DNA from: Acanthopleura granulata
Lineage: Eukaryota; Mollusca; Polyplacophora; Chitonida; Chitonidae
DNA length: 64,000 nucleotides
Direction of reading: 5' to 3'
Assembly: GCA_016165875.1 (NCBI GenBank)
Contig: JABBOT010000030.1
Span: 1,835,484 to 1,899,483, forward strand
The notes under the pieces are model-generated. The model did no database searches. It saw only the letters and a program-made list of their open reading frames with translations, and had not been told where the DNA came from. A program made the position numbers and the translations under genes. Shown in pieces: positions 1-9,386 of the stretch (position 1 is its first letter; each line of letters opens with the position of its first letter).

Positions 1-18
1 TCAAATAAATAAAGAAAT
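1..18 (+). repeat. SINE-A 3' tail cut by the window edge
   Basis: Starts with TCAAATAAATAAAGAAAT, the same tail seen at the 3' end of complete SINE-A copies. Confidence 0.6.
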
Positions 19-1616
19 CATAAGTATATACTTATTTAATTAAGCAATTAATTAATTATATAATTAAATCTTAACTATATAATGGATCCCTTTGTTGGTG
101 ATGGTGGGTTTATCCCATGACTACATATACCATATACCGTATATAATTATCAATACACAGCCGAGCATACATTGACGTACAGGTAACTTATATTCGGGAA
201 TGTGTATACTACTTAGAACTGCATAAAAACCGATCTGATACAAGTGCATGGGCCTGTGTTTATTAGGCAGTATTTATGAATCGCGTGATCTATAATGCGG
301 ATTTTATTGGGCAGAGCATATCCATCAGTAACCCATCCATTATCCTGCACTGATGTGAATCAACTATACTTCACCATAATGCATACAGCGCGACCATTAT
401 TGGCAATTAAATTAAGACTAGCCGAGATAATGCATATTTGTTACCAGGACTACCTTAATAATGCACTCAAATGTTTACTTCGTGAGATTACATGTATCAC
501 CACTGTTAAATCGATACTTGGGGCTGGTTCAAAAATCAATAACTGACTGGCCCACAGCGTTGTTGTTGCCTCAGCAGATCGGTCACTGACCTCATCATTG
601 AGGGCACGGGTTCGAATCCAGCTCACGCTCGATCGGCTGAGGTGTACATGTCAAGTTCAGGACAAAGGGCGGGGGGTATTCCCGCAATACTACGGTTTCC
701 TCCAAAAATAAACCTCGCATCTGTCTCCTAAAGTGAAAAAAGAACCCACCTGAATGTGCGGCGTTAAACGTAAATCAAATGAGTAAATATATCAATAAAT
801 AAGTAAGCTCGATTTTTAGTACACTGTGTCGGAAAACCCAAGGCAAGCATGCGATACATAGGTAATTATACACGTCTGATCAATGATTTACAACCATGTA
901 AAGGTCTACGAATTAATACAGTACACACAAACACAAGGTTCAGACAAACACCGTCGGTCTTGCGGAAATTTTGTTATATTACTGAGATGGCGGTTAAGAT
1001 AAGCTAGTCGTTAAAGCTCACCTATATACTGATTTTAGTTTCCTGAGATGTGGAGTTTCAATACGTGTACCTTGTGATAAATAACCACCATTTAGTCGAA
1101 ATTTCTTGCTAGTCTTTCCGTCATGTCTCTGTTTATCCCACGTGTACTAAGAACAGTTAAGTAAACACTTACTAATCGTGTTACGATTTTGTGTTTGTGT
1201 AACTTTATTTCCACTAAGACCTGTTTCAGTTTCTTCTGTTTTGGATTCGAATCTTACCAGAGAATTTCTCTCGCGGAGCGCGGAAGCGAGTCCTGTGTGG
1301 AGAGTGACGTGCTCGATGACCCGTGCCATAAAAACACACACGCGCACACACTTCTTCGTTGATATGCGTGAGCTATGCGATAAAAACATATTTATACAAC
1401 TAATGATCGAGTGCGTGAATGGCAAACACCTCAGTAACACAACGACGTCACAGTGACTTGCTAAAACCTCGATCCGGGTACTGGGAGAGCAGTGTCGGTA
1501 AAAACACTAGTGGATGACAGAGCGGCGAAATACAGCTCTACCTGTACACCTGTGCGTTGGATTTATTCCTGATTAGATCTGAAAACCGGGACGTGAACAC
1601 AGACCTATTCAATAAA
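19..1616. other. Upstream region and 5' UTR/promoter side of the selenoprotein gene
   Basis: AT-rich at 19-300, one SINE-A copy at 560-812, and a moderately CpG-containing stretch at about 1250-1330 (GCGGAGCGCGGAAGCG) that may mark the promoter. Small open frames on both strands around 1150-1460 overlap each other and match nothing I recognise. Confidence 0.35.
560..812 (+). repeat. SINE-A-like, diverged, with tRNA B-box
   Basis: Contains GGGTTCGAATCCAGCTC (pol III B-box type) near 610, then CGGTTTCCTCC and a GGCGTTAAACGTAAATCAAA tail with ATAAATAA repeats. Confidence 0.6.
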
Positions 1617-4600
1617 ATGCCCGTCAGAGTACACGTGGAATATTGGTAAGTCCTTATTCTGTATAGCCGCTATAGGTGTATACATAAGATTTGCTGCAGA
1701 TGTACGTGTATATTAAAGGCCTATAATATGAACTTGCTGGCTTCCACCGCGGCCGTACGTGGGAAAGTCTGCCGGCAACACGTGGATGGTGGTGGGTTTC
1801 CCCGGGCTCTGCCCGGTTTCCTCCCACCATAATGCTGGCCGCCGTCGTAATTAAGTGAAATACTCTTGAACAAGGCGTAAAACACCAATCAAATAAATAA
1901 ATAAATATGATATGTACTTCAGGTGTGGTATGGGTATGTGTTGCATATACACATTACACAGGGATTTTCATTAATAGAGAGGAGGAAGGAAAATCTTCAC
2001 ATGGTAACAAGTATAGATGATCTGAAGTTAAAGACATCTGTCACCAGAGTCAAGCCATTCGATGGACTGGGAGTTTTGTTTGTTGTGACTTATGAAAAAT
2101 TATGGGGATTTTAAAGAAATTTATGCGGAAAAAGAGAGAGAGAGATAGAGAAAACCCATCAAAAGGCTATAATATGAAACTCCACAATATAAAACCGTCT
2201 TGGAAGGTTTGAGCAAGTTAGCCGCAAGGAAGTTATTTTTTAATGATCATCCCATGTTAATTATACCCCTGCTATGTATGAGAGACTAGATATCTATATT
2301 TCAATCAGACATTTGAGTCTAAAATTCCTTACATGTACCGTAATTCTTCTAGTTTTTCTGGACTCTAATTATTCGGACACTCTCGGACGTACCCCATCCC
2401 TACTTATCCAAATTTATGAGAACGTCACGATAGGAGCATGCATGGAATGAATGAAGCATTTTGGTTTAACGCCACATCGGTAATTTTTCGGCCATACCGC
2501 GAAGAGATATATATGGAACCTTTCTGATGAATATATACCTATGACTAGATATTGGGAGCATTTTTGTATAAATGGTATAGAGGCATATTTCACGGATAAG
2601 GAGTAAGGTCACATGCATACATGTTAATATAGCCGAAGTCCGGTGGTTTACTCCGGGCTTTCTGATTTCCTCTTATAGGGAATGGCTGGCTCAACGAGAC
2701 CCGGCATCAACCGCAGGTCGGGTCATATCAAAGACTATAAAAATCGTACTTGTTAGGCGTCCAGCAACCAAAGATTAGAGCAATAAAACAGAAATGGTGG
2801 GCCCGGTGTCATTATAATGTGACTGGGTGGGGTGTCATGTCTGGTGTCGTCAGCATGACGTTCAGCACTTTGGCGGCATGCACTCGCTCTGGCGGTAAGA
2901 GACACAGAAAACATATACATTCTAAAGACGCGTCATATGACTGAAAATTGCTAAGTATGGGGTTTGTAAATCCCCCCTCTCTCACTGCGTATGGGACTTT
3001 CGTGCAATAAACGGTCGATGCGGCTCGTGTGGTCATTTGCGCTGGCTATGGCGTTTACACTAATATGGTGTGCATTTGCGCTGGCTATGGCGTTTACACT
3101 AATATCGTGTGCATATGGTTATTATTGGTGCTTAAAAGAAATGACAACAAAAAATATAACCGAAATTATTTCAGAAGATGGGTTCATACAGACCAAAACG
3201 GACATGAGCATTTATTATGACGTGCTTGGTAACTGTATAAATCATCTGTTAATCTGGTATTCGTACGAGACCGTAGGATACGCCATTTTAGAGAAACCGG
3301 AAACACGATGTCGCGTCACCGCTCTTCAGTATTAGGGGTGAGACAGTCCTTTGTGTGCGAAGTACGTTCCCCTTTCATTATTACAATCAAAGACCACGTA
3401 CTATGGCTCTTGGTTGAGATCTTGGGGAATAACCCCAGACGTATCCCACTACCATTTTCTTGAAAATGACTTTAAAGTATATCAGAATTGTCTCGTAATC
3501 ACAACTAAAACCGCTAATTCACCAATACTTTGATATGGCAAAGTGGTGAACTAGGTACGGGTGCAGTCACACCGGAAACAGATGTCTTCCCGGGTGGTAG
3601 AAATATCTCGGCCTTGATTGATTAAAATTGAGAGCGTGGCGGCCTGTTCGATTTTCCCCTCATGGGTTTTATTTTATTACTTTGAACTGTGATATTTCGG
3701 TTATCATATAGCACAAAAATGGAAAGTTACGTTTTTTTTTTTAACTTTAAATGGAATTCTTTATCGAGGCATATATAAATTTGGTCTAGTGTTGTCTTAC
3801 CTTTAAACGCGATGTAACAGTTATTTTGGTTTTTGAAGTTGTAACTATGCTAGTTTTATAGTAAATATATACACAGCACCATTAATGATATAAAAATGGA
3901 CTTGACCCAGAATTGTGACACCTTTGTTCGACTGGCCCCTGGAGAAATGTGCTATTTATTCATACTCGGAGTTATCAATACAGCTATAGCTATAAATATA
4001 ACTTCATACACTTGTGTATAAATGTTCTAATCGTATGCTCTCTGTATTCTTCCATTGCCTACTGCACGTTCTTTACGCATATGAATTCGTAGCTATGTTA
4101 CTTATATCCAGCATACCCTAAATGATCGTAACACTGCGGTATTGTGAAGAGGGAATAAATACATATTATATAGAATAAATCATCAATTTTCCTCAGTATC
4201 CATGCATGATTATAACGAAAGTTGCTGAATCTGCTGGTGTAAACAGCGATATTGAAAACTGAGAAGCTCTCCGTGACTTTTTTGTTTTCTGATGTGGGAA
4301 CATCAGAAAATTCAGCTTTTTACCTACACGGAATGTATAGTTAGAGAGAGATGCATGCATATAGAGTTCACCGGAGAGTGTATACTTGCAATATACAGAG
4401 AACGTATTGTATTTGGCCTTTTTTTAATCTAGTGAAACAAAAATACGCCTCTTCACCTAGGGGTGTTTGTTTTGTCATGTGTGAAAATGAGTGCATTCGC
4501 TGTTTGTCATGTTTAAAAATAAAGTACTGAATAGCTTAGAGAGAAAGGTTGGCGGTTTGGGAAGAAGAAAAATTGTGCTAAGCTTGATCTGCTTACTACT

Positions 4601-7600
4601 TTTCGTGAGAAAAGTCCATGAGAATATTCGAGCTGTTTTGCGTGGATAGAAATTTTTTTTCCCGATGTGTTTATTTATTTATTTATTTCATTGATATTGT
4701 ACGCTGTACACGAGAATACGAGGTCACGACCCTCCGCAGGCTCCTATTTGTTTGAGATTAAAGTGCAAAGATTTCGCTTTGTCCACATATTTCTCCTCTC
4801 TGTTTTTCAACCAAATATATAAGTATACTTCGTGTGAATAGCATTACTATTTTTGAGCGTAAAAATATTTCTCCCCCGTGCCCCTCTCCCCTTCACCATG
4901 CAGTTGTACTACGTATGAATAGTAAACTGCTTTTCAGCAAATACTACTATGTGAGACTTTTCGCACATTTCTCCTCTCTGTTTTTCTCAACCAAGTTGTA
5001 TTAAGTCAGAAAAGCATCACTGTTTTCCAGTTTCGTTTGAAGAGCGTGTTTATTTTTAAGCAAGCCGCATAACCCCGCACTGTTTTTCAGCGCGTACTGC
5101 TACCCATACGAGACTTTTCACATATTTCTCCCTTCTGCCTTTCACCCAGTTTGTGTACTACGCATGAACACCACCACTGTTTCCGAACACATACTGCTAC
5201 ACGTACGAGAATGTTCACCTATTTCTCCTGTCTCTGTTTTTCTCCGTGGGCAGCGGTTCCTGAGGGTACTCGTCTCGGTATCGGGAGCTCCGCGGGGTCA
5301 TTCTGCGTGAGGTGCCCGATGCTCAGGTCGAGGGTGCCACCGGACGCTCAAGTAAGTTCTTTTTATTTATTTATTTATTTATTTCATTGGTGTTTTACGC
5401 CGTACATTGTAAAATTACCGACGCCCAACGCGTTTAATGGGTGATTAAACTTCAAATAAGCGTGTTTAATAGATATACACATATATTTAAGTATTAACCA
5501 TAAGTATCTAAACCATGTATATAGGCGTACACTATAAAGTCCAAGGTCCAAGTGTTTAATATGTCTGATGCATAAAAGTGTTTATAAATTAAACATCGAA
5601 ATTTACAGTGTACTTAAGAATATTTCACTTATGGTAGGAGGAAATTTGTGTGCCAGAGTAAGGTCTATAGAAAATAAAGGTATACCCATGCATGTAAACC
5701 GGCTTGCGGTGGTGTATGGTGGATAGAGCATCTGGTGTCTAAACATCAGACCCGGGGTTCTATCCAAATCCAGTCATACATGCACGTTGCCGCTCTATTT
5801 AAGAGGAACAGGCCCGGTGTCAGTAAGTAAATAATGTGTCGTGTCTGGTGTCTTAATTCCGCGTAGCATTCCAGTAAAGCAGCACTTAGCTGTGAAATCA
5901 AATGGTCATGTTCCAGCTTCCACAACACCCCTCTGAGTGAATCGTTACATTTTATTAACATTACATTTATTAACCTGTTGTCTACGCTGTTCTCAGCGTC
6001 AAAAGTTGTACGCGACGAAAGCAGGTTTTTGATCGTATAACCTAATTCTGAATTGATATCAGCACAAGGAGCGGGAATAACAATTAACGCAGACGACGTC
6101 ACAATTATAACACCAGCGTGACGGATGTATCCACTTGAACAGCATCCGAAGTTTTACCAAACTGGCATTTCTGGCAATTACAGTTGCAAGTGGTTATTTC
6201 TGTTCTAATTTATCAAAACAAAGTTGAGACTTCTAAACAACTTATCAGTCCCCTTTTTAAAGTGAAAGATCATTTAAAAATGAAGTTGTAGTGAGTGAAA
6301 CTAGTATCATTCACTGCGTCTGAAAATACCTTCTCTGATTTATTCACATTGTTTTTTCACCAAGTTAAACCCAGTCAATTATTATGATTGTATGGTGGAC
6401 TTTATGGACCTTATTGAACAGGCTGAAGAGGCGTGACGTCACATATTCTTTTTAGCTGCTTAACAACCTTTGATTATCATATTTCCATATTAAATACAGA
6501 CACAGGTGTGGTTACTATATGTATATTCATGTAGAACGTAAACATATAGCAACCACCATCAGAGGCTGTTTAGCAGTCCACCATACAATCAAAATATTTG
6601 ACTGGATTTAATTTGGTGCCAAAACAGTGAAGGTGTTTTCAGGTGCAGTTTTTTATGCTCTTTTCACTCACCACAACTTTATTTACGAGTGGATTTTCAC
6701 TTGAATGGTGTACATCTTCTTTGTCTTCCTGAGTCCTGAAAACACGAATCAAAAATGGAGGTTTATAGCGAAGTTTTCGATGCGTGGTGTCGATATATAC
6801 ACCAGGTATTATACATTTGCGCTAATTGTTTGTGACGTGGCAGTTTCGTTGATCGAACGGGTGCTGTTTCTGGTTATAAGTGTATAAACAGTCCTAATGA
6901 ATATATACATATAGAAAGGATTAATCCGTTAGGTCGACGAAATTGCAAGCCGCAACCACTCCGGGAACTGATTCAGTAACGGAAATTTTCAGGGGTAGAC
7001 TATACACGGTAATGCACGATAACACTGTTCAGGACAGTTCAGTTCATTGCAGGGCAAAATGAGGCCATAGTCGTTGTAGTGGCTTATAGACGTGTATATC
7101 AAGATTAAATTATTTATTAATCTTCTTGGTGTTTTGCGCCGTACTCTAACACATTTCACTTACACGGAGGCGGTCAGCGATATGAAGGTAGGAAACCTGC
7201 CAGAGCCCGGGGGAAACCCACAACCATCAGCAGGTATTTGCTGGCAGACCTACCTACCTACGTGCAGCCAGAGAGGAAGCCAGCATGAGATGGACTCACA
7301 GCGACCGCATTAGTCAGAGGTTCTTGAGTCATTGGCGGTCCATCAATTTTTTATAATTATAGCCACCAAGGATCGATGCAAGATCATACATAATTCAGCT
7401 CTTGTCGAACTGCTTGCAGCCTTACAAATCTGCTAATTCAGATGATACAATCATATAGTTATTCCTTATTTTTTTCACAGCCTCCTTTGAGATCACGGTC
7501 AACGATCAGCTAATTTTCTCAAAGCTGAAGAACAAGGGATTCCCTGACTTCGATGAGGTAAGCTTTGGGGAATTATGTCTGTCATAGTGTATAAGGTAGG

Positions 7601-8831
7601 AAATTCCTGATTTTGATGACTTATCTGAATTACGGATTCACTCACTGAATGATTTCTATGATTTGTCTACGATACACATCTATTTTTGTATTGTGAAATC
7701 TCTTTTCACGAGGTATGTAAGCTTTGGAGAATTCCCAATCGTCCCAGTATATAATTGGGATTTCTTCGCTTTGATGGCGCCTTGAAATTCTAGGGATTCC
7801 CTGGCGGGCCTAGATGGCTTACATTTTTGTCAGAGATTCGCTGACATTGCTGAAATAAATTATAAGGTAGAGAAATTCCTTGCTTAGTGTAAGGTGGGGA
7901 TTTGTATGTCTTTCCGGACTGCCGTATTTAACTTATAGGGATTCCCAGATTGACCTTGGTGGAGAAGGCCTACATGTATAGGCCTGTTTGTGGCAGAGTC
8001 CCATGACTTTGAAGAAGCCAGTTTTAAAATTTCCAGTCAGTGACAGTTTCGAGTTTGAGTAAAGAGCGTAAATCTTGTTATTGCACGATTTGAAGAAGTA
8101 ATTATCGCAATAACATGTATAGTCTCTGCTGAAACTTGAATAGATTTTATAGCTTGAATAACAGAAGCGTAATGACCCAGGTGCCTCTCACCAATGGGGG
8201 TCGGTGTGAGTTCAAGCCCCGCTCACGCGCGTTGGCTTCCTGTACGGTCGTACGTGGGAAAGTCCGCCAGAAACCTGCGGATTGTCAAGCGTTTTCCCCC
8301 CGGCTCTGCCCGGTTTCCTCCCACCCTACTAAGTGAATAAAAAGTGAATTAATCTCGAGTGCGGCGTAAAACATCGATCAAATAAATGAACAAAATTGAA
8401 TAGCGTACGTTGATATATGCTAAGACAATTCGATGATGATGATATGACAGGTCGGAGGATTTCCCCTAATACGGTGTGTTCAAGGAATGGCAAAATTCCC
8501 AGCGATTTCTCATTTGACGATATAATTTACAGAGAACCTGTTGTTTGGACCTAAGCACACTTAACCACATGTATTTCGAGACTTCAGAGAAAGACGAGTT
8601 CCTCTTAGATTTGTCATATTCGCATTGTCTCCAGAGCCAGGGATTTCATGCTTGAAGTAATACTTATTTCATCGGCAGAACGAAAAGCAAAACGAAATGG
8701 TATAGCGTTTGAGTTTATGCGCGAGTTTTTACATGTATTTGCAGATCGCTAGCATCGTCAAGCGGGCCAATGAGGGTGAAAAAGTGGAGGAAACTGACAA
8801 GACCGTCAGCTGCTCGTGCTGTATTCTGTAG
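1617..8831 (+). CDS. SELENOW/MIEN1-like: Selenoprotein W / MIEN1-like (Rdx family) selenoprotein
   Basis: Coding exons: 1617-1645, 5254-5351, 7481-7557 and 8745-8831, all with GT/AG junctions and consistent phase; 96 aa. Exon 1 encodes MPVRVHVEY plus TG, and exon 2 supplies the C that completes Cys10. The next codons are Gly, Ser, TGA (5261-5263), Gly, Tyr, which is the CxxU motif of SELENOW with Sec13. The rest resembles MIEN1 (C17orf37): YRELRGVI, FEITVNDQLIFSKL, GFPDFDE, and a C-terminal Cys-Cys-Ile-Leu that fits a CaaX prenylation box. Family members have a thioredoxin-like fold and are thought to act as small redox proteins; prenylation would put this one at a membrane. Without Sec decoding the ORF is broken, so standard predictors would miss it. 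The SECIS downstream supports recoding. The start ATG is the only one that gives the conserved V-x-V-x-Y-C strand. Confidence 0.93.
1735..1908 (+). repeat. SINE-A copy (body and tail)
   Basis: Near-consensus body: GGCCGTACGTGGGAAAGTCT, CTGCCCGGTTTCCTCCCACC, ATAATGCTGGCCGCCGTCGT and the GGCGTAAAACACCAATCAAA tail. It lies 90 nt into intron 1 of the selenoprotein gene. Confidence 0.9.
2440..2512 (-). repeat. SINE-D 3' fragment
   Basis: On the minus strand it reads GGCCGAAAAATTACCGATGTG, then GCGTTAAACC and ATTCATTC repeats, as in the other D copies at 13955 and 32755. Confidence 0.55.
2715..2960 (+). repeat. SINE-B copy
   Basis: Carries the family-B signature GGTGTCATTATAATGTGACT, GGGTGGGGTGTCATGTCTGG, GGTGTCGTCAGCATGA, a CACTTTGGCGGCATG block, and ATATACATTCTAAAG near the 3' end. 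Inside selenoprotein intron 1. Confidence 0.8.
3035..3113 (+). repeat. 39-bp direct tandem duplication
   Basis: Two adjacent copies of a 39-bp unit beginning CATTTGCGCTGGCTATGG, differing at the end (ATATGGTGTG versus ATATCGTGTG). It lies within an unrecognised 114-codon open frame (2991-3335). Confidence 0.85.
3230..3320 (+). repeat. Dispersed repeat F, copy 1
   Basis: Shares an imperfect block of about 85 bp (CTGGTATTCGTACGAG, GGATACGCCATTTTAGAGAA) with the minus strand at 45280-45375. Source element unknown. Confidence 0.55.
3540..5253. other. Remainder of selenoprotein intron 1
   Basis: AT-rich. From about 4790 to 5230 it holds loosely repeated motifs of the type CACATATTTCTCC-TCTGTTTTTC (near 4785, 4967 and 5119), each followed by an ACTAC-ATGAATA-like segment: a degenerate tandem array with a period of roughly 150-180 bp. 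No coding signal. Confidence 0.45.
4664..4745 (-). repeat. SINE-A tail fragment
   Basis: TTTATTTATTTATTT followed by CATTGATATTGTACGCTGTA, the reverse complement of the SINE-A 3' end, with eroded body. Confidence 0.55.
5254..5351 (+). CDS. Exon 2 of the selenoprotein gene, carrying the TGA selenocysteine codon
   Basis: The acceptor is ...GTGGGCAG before 5254 and the donor is GTAAGT from 5352. The exon enters in phase 2, completing the TG|C cysteine codon. TGA at 5261-5263 sits exactly where SELENOW proteins have Sec. From 5264 the frame is open to the donor and reads GYSSRYRELRGV and onward, clearly Rdx family. Confidence 0.92.
5358..5425 (-). repeat. SINE-A tail fragment directly after the Sec-exon donor
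   Basis: Begins 6 nt after the GTAAGT donor: (TTTA)n then CATTGGTGTTTTACGCCGTA, the reverse complement of the SINE-A 3' end. Confidence 0.8.
5702..5860 (+). repeat. SINE-B fragment with tRNA-like head
   Basis: A tRNA-like stretch (GTGGATAGAGCATCTGGTGT, then GGGGTTCTATCCAAATCC as a B-box) is followed by GGTGTCAGTAAGTAAATAAT and GTGTCTGGTGTCTT, matching the SINE-B body. Confidence 0.55.
6259..6703. mobile_element. Foldback/MITE element with long inverted arms
   Basis: Left arm 6259-6400 and right arm 6576-6703 are imperfect inverted repeats (GATTGTATGGTGGAC versus GTCCACCATACAATC at the inner ends; AGTGAAA versus TTTTCACT at the outer ends). The spacer 6401-6575 has no transposase frame. Non-autonomous DNA element by structure; superfamily not determined. 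Confidence 0.75.
7108..7335 (-). repeat. SINE-A copy
   Basis: Reverse-complement tail (ATTTATTAATC, TTGGTGTTTTGCGCCGTA), then body CCAGAGCCCGGGGGAAACCC, CAGCCAGAGAGGAAGCCAGC and head. It lies 145 nt before selenoprotein exon 3. Confidence 0.85.
7558..8167. other. Selenoprotein intron 3, 5' part
   Basis: Several degenerate repeats of the exon 3 end and donor appear here: TTCCTGATTTTGATGACTTA near 7597, ATTCCCTGGCGGGCC near 7795 and GGGATTCCCAGATTGACC near 7939, each resembling GGATTCCCTGACTTCGATGA of exon 3. Old tandem copies of the exon boundary are possible; similarity is partial. Confidence 0.35.
8168..8392 (+). repeat. SINE-A copy, nearly full length
   Basis: Head GTAATGACCCAGGTGCCTCT-type with B-box GTGAGTTCAAGCCCCGCTC, body CGTACGTGGGAAAGTCCGCC, CTGCCCGGTTTCCTCCCACC, and tail GCGGCGTAAAACATCGATCA. 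Confidence 0.9.
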
Positions 8832-9286
8832 CGGAAGTCTCAGGGAATTATGGGAGCAGTATTAGCGCCATCTGGTGACGGCTGACGAGGATTACATGCA
8901 TGTGTATCATATGCATTGTATATAGGAAAATTCGTGCTCCTTCTTTTGTAAAACTGCAAATGCATTTTCTCGTACTTTCCCTCTAGATGTCAGATTTCAA
9001 TGTCATGGATAATGACTGTCGTACGCCACCCCTAAAAGTGAGTAGTCTCTATAGTCTTGTAGCATGGAATTAAAACGTAAGTCAGCCAGAGAAAGGAGAT
9101 GTGGTCATCAAAATTATCATCCTGTTTCCAAAAATATTGTCAGAACCCATTGTCACTTTGCTCCCACTGTATTCGAAATTCCAACGATGAAATATTGTGA
9201 AAGAAAAAGAATTAGCCCAAGTAAATAAACGTCCGGAGGTGCTGTATACGTAGTTGCCATGGTAAGGATGTTCAAACTCTGATCTT
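8832..9286 (+). other. 3' UTR of the selenoprotein gene (between stop and SECIS)
   Basis: No protein homology seen. The SECIS further downstream implies that the transcript runs through here. An AATAAA near 9223 lies before the SECIS and would remove it if used. The nearest later candidate signal is ATTAAA at 9707-9712, so the 3' end is not settled. Confidence 0.6.
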
Positions 9287-9386
9287 TGGGCGCCAAAAGG
9301 AAAATTTTTCCTATGACGGCTGGTCGGGAAACCTCGTGACATTAGCCCGACTCCGCCTGATGATCTGAAGAACCCTTTGGCGCCCA
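9287..9386 (+). promoter_or_regulatory. SECIS element (3' UTR selenocysteine insertion signal)
   Basis: Lies 456 nt after the stop codon of the selenoprotein gene. Helix I: 9287-9297 pairs perfectly (11 bp) with 9376-9386 (TGGGCGCCAAA / TTTGGCGCCCA). After an internal loop comes the SECIS core, ATGAC at 9313-9317 opposite TGAT at 9358-9361, giving the tandem G.A pairs of the quartet. Helix II: 9318-9328 pairs with 9346-9357 (about 10 of 11 positions, with one mismatch and one bulge). The unpaired AAA (9329-9331) follows helix II immediately, 11 nt after the quartet, as in eukaryotic SECIS elements. The apical loop is about 17 nt; form 1 versus form 2 is unclear. Confidence 0.92.

Noticed and set aside
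560..700. Functional tRNA genes at B-box-like sites (also 5702, 11490, 14035, 24078)
   Set aside because: Only head-like similarity; cloverleaf pairing is not evident and each continues into SINE body.
5261..5263. In-frame TGA in exon 2 as a sign of a pseudogene or bad splice site
   Set aside because: Position matches Sec of SELENOW, all four exons are otherwise intact, and a SECIS lies downstream.
5746..6102. 118-codon minus-strand gene
   Set aside because: Overlaps a SINE-B fragment, with no recognisable motif or splice context.
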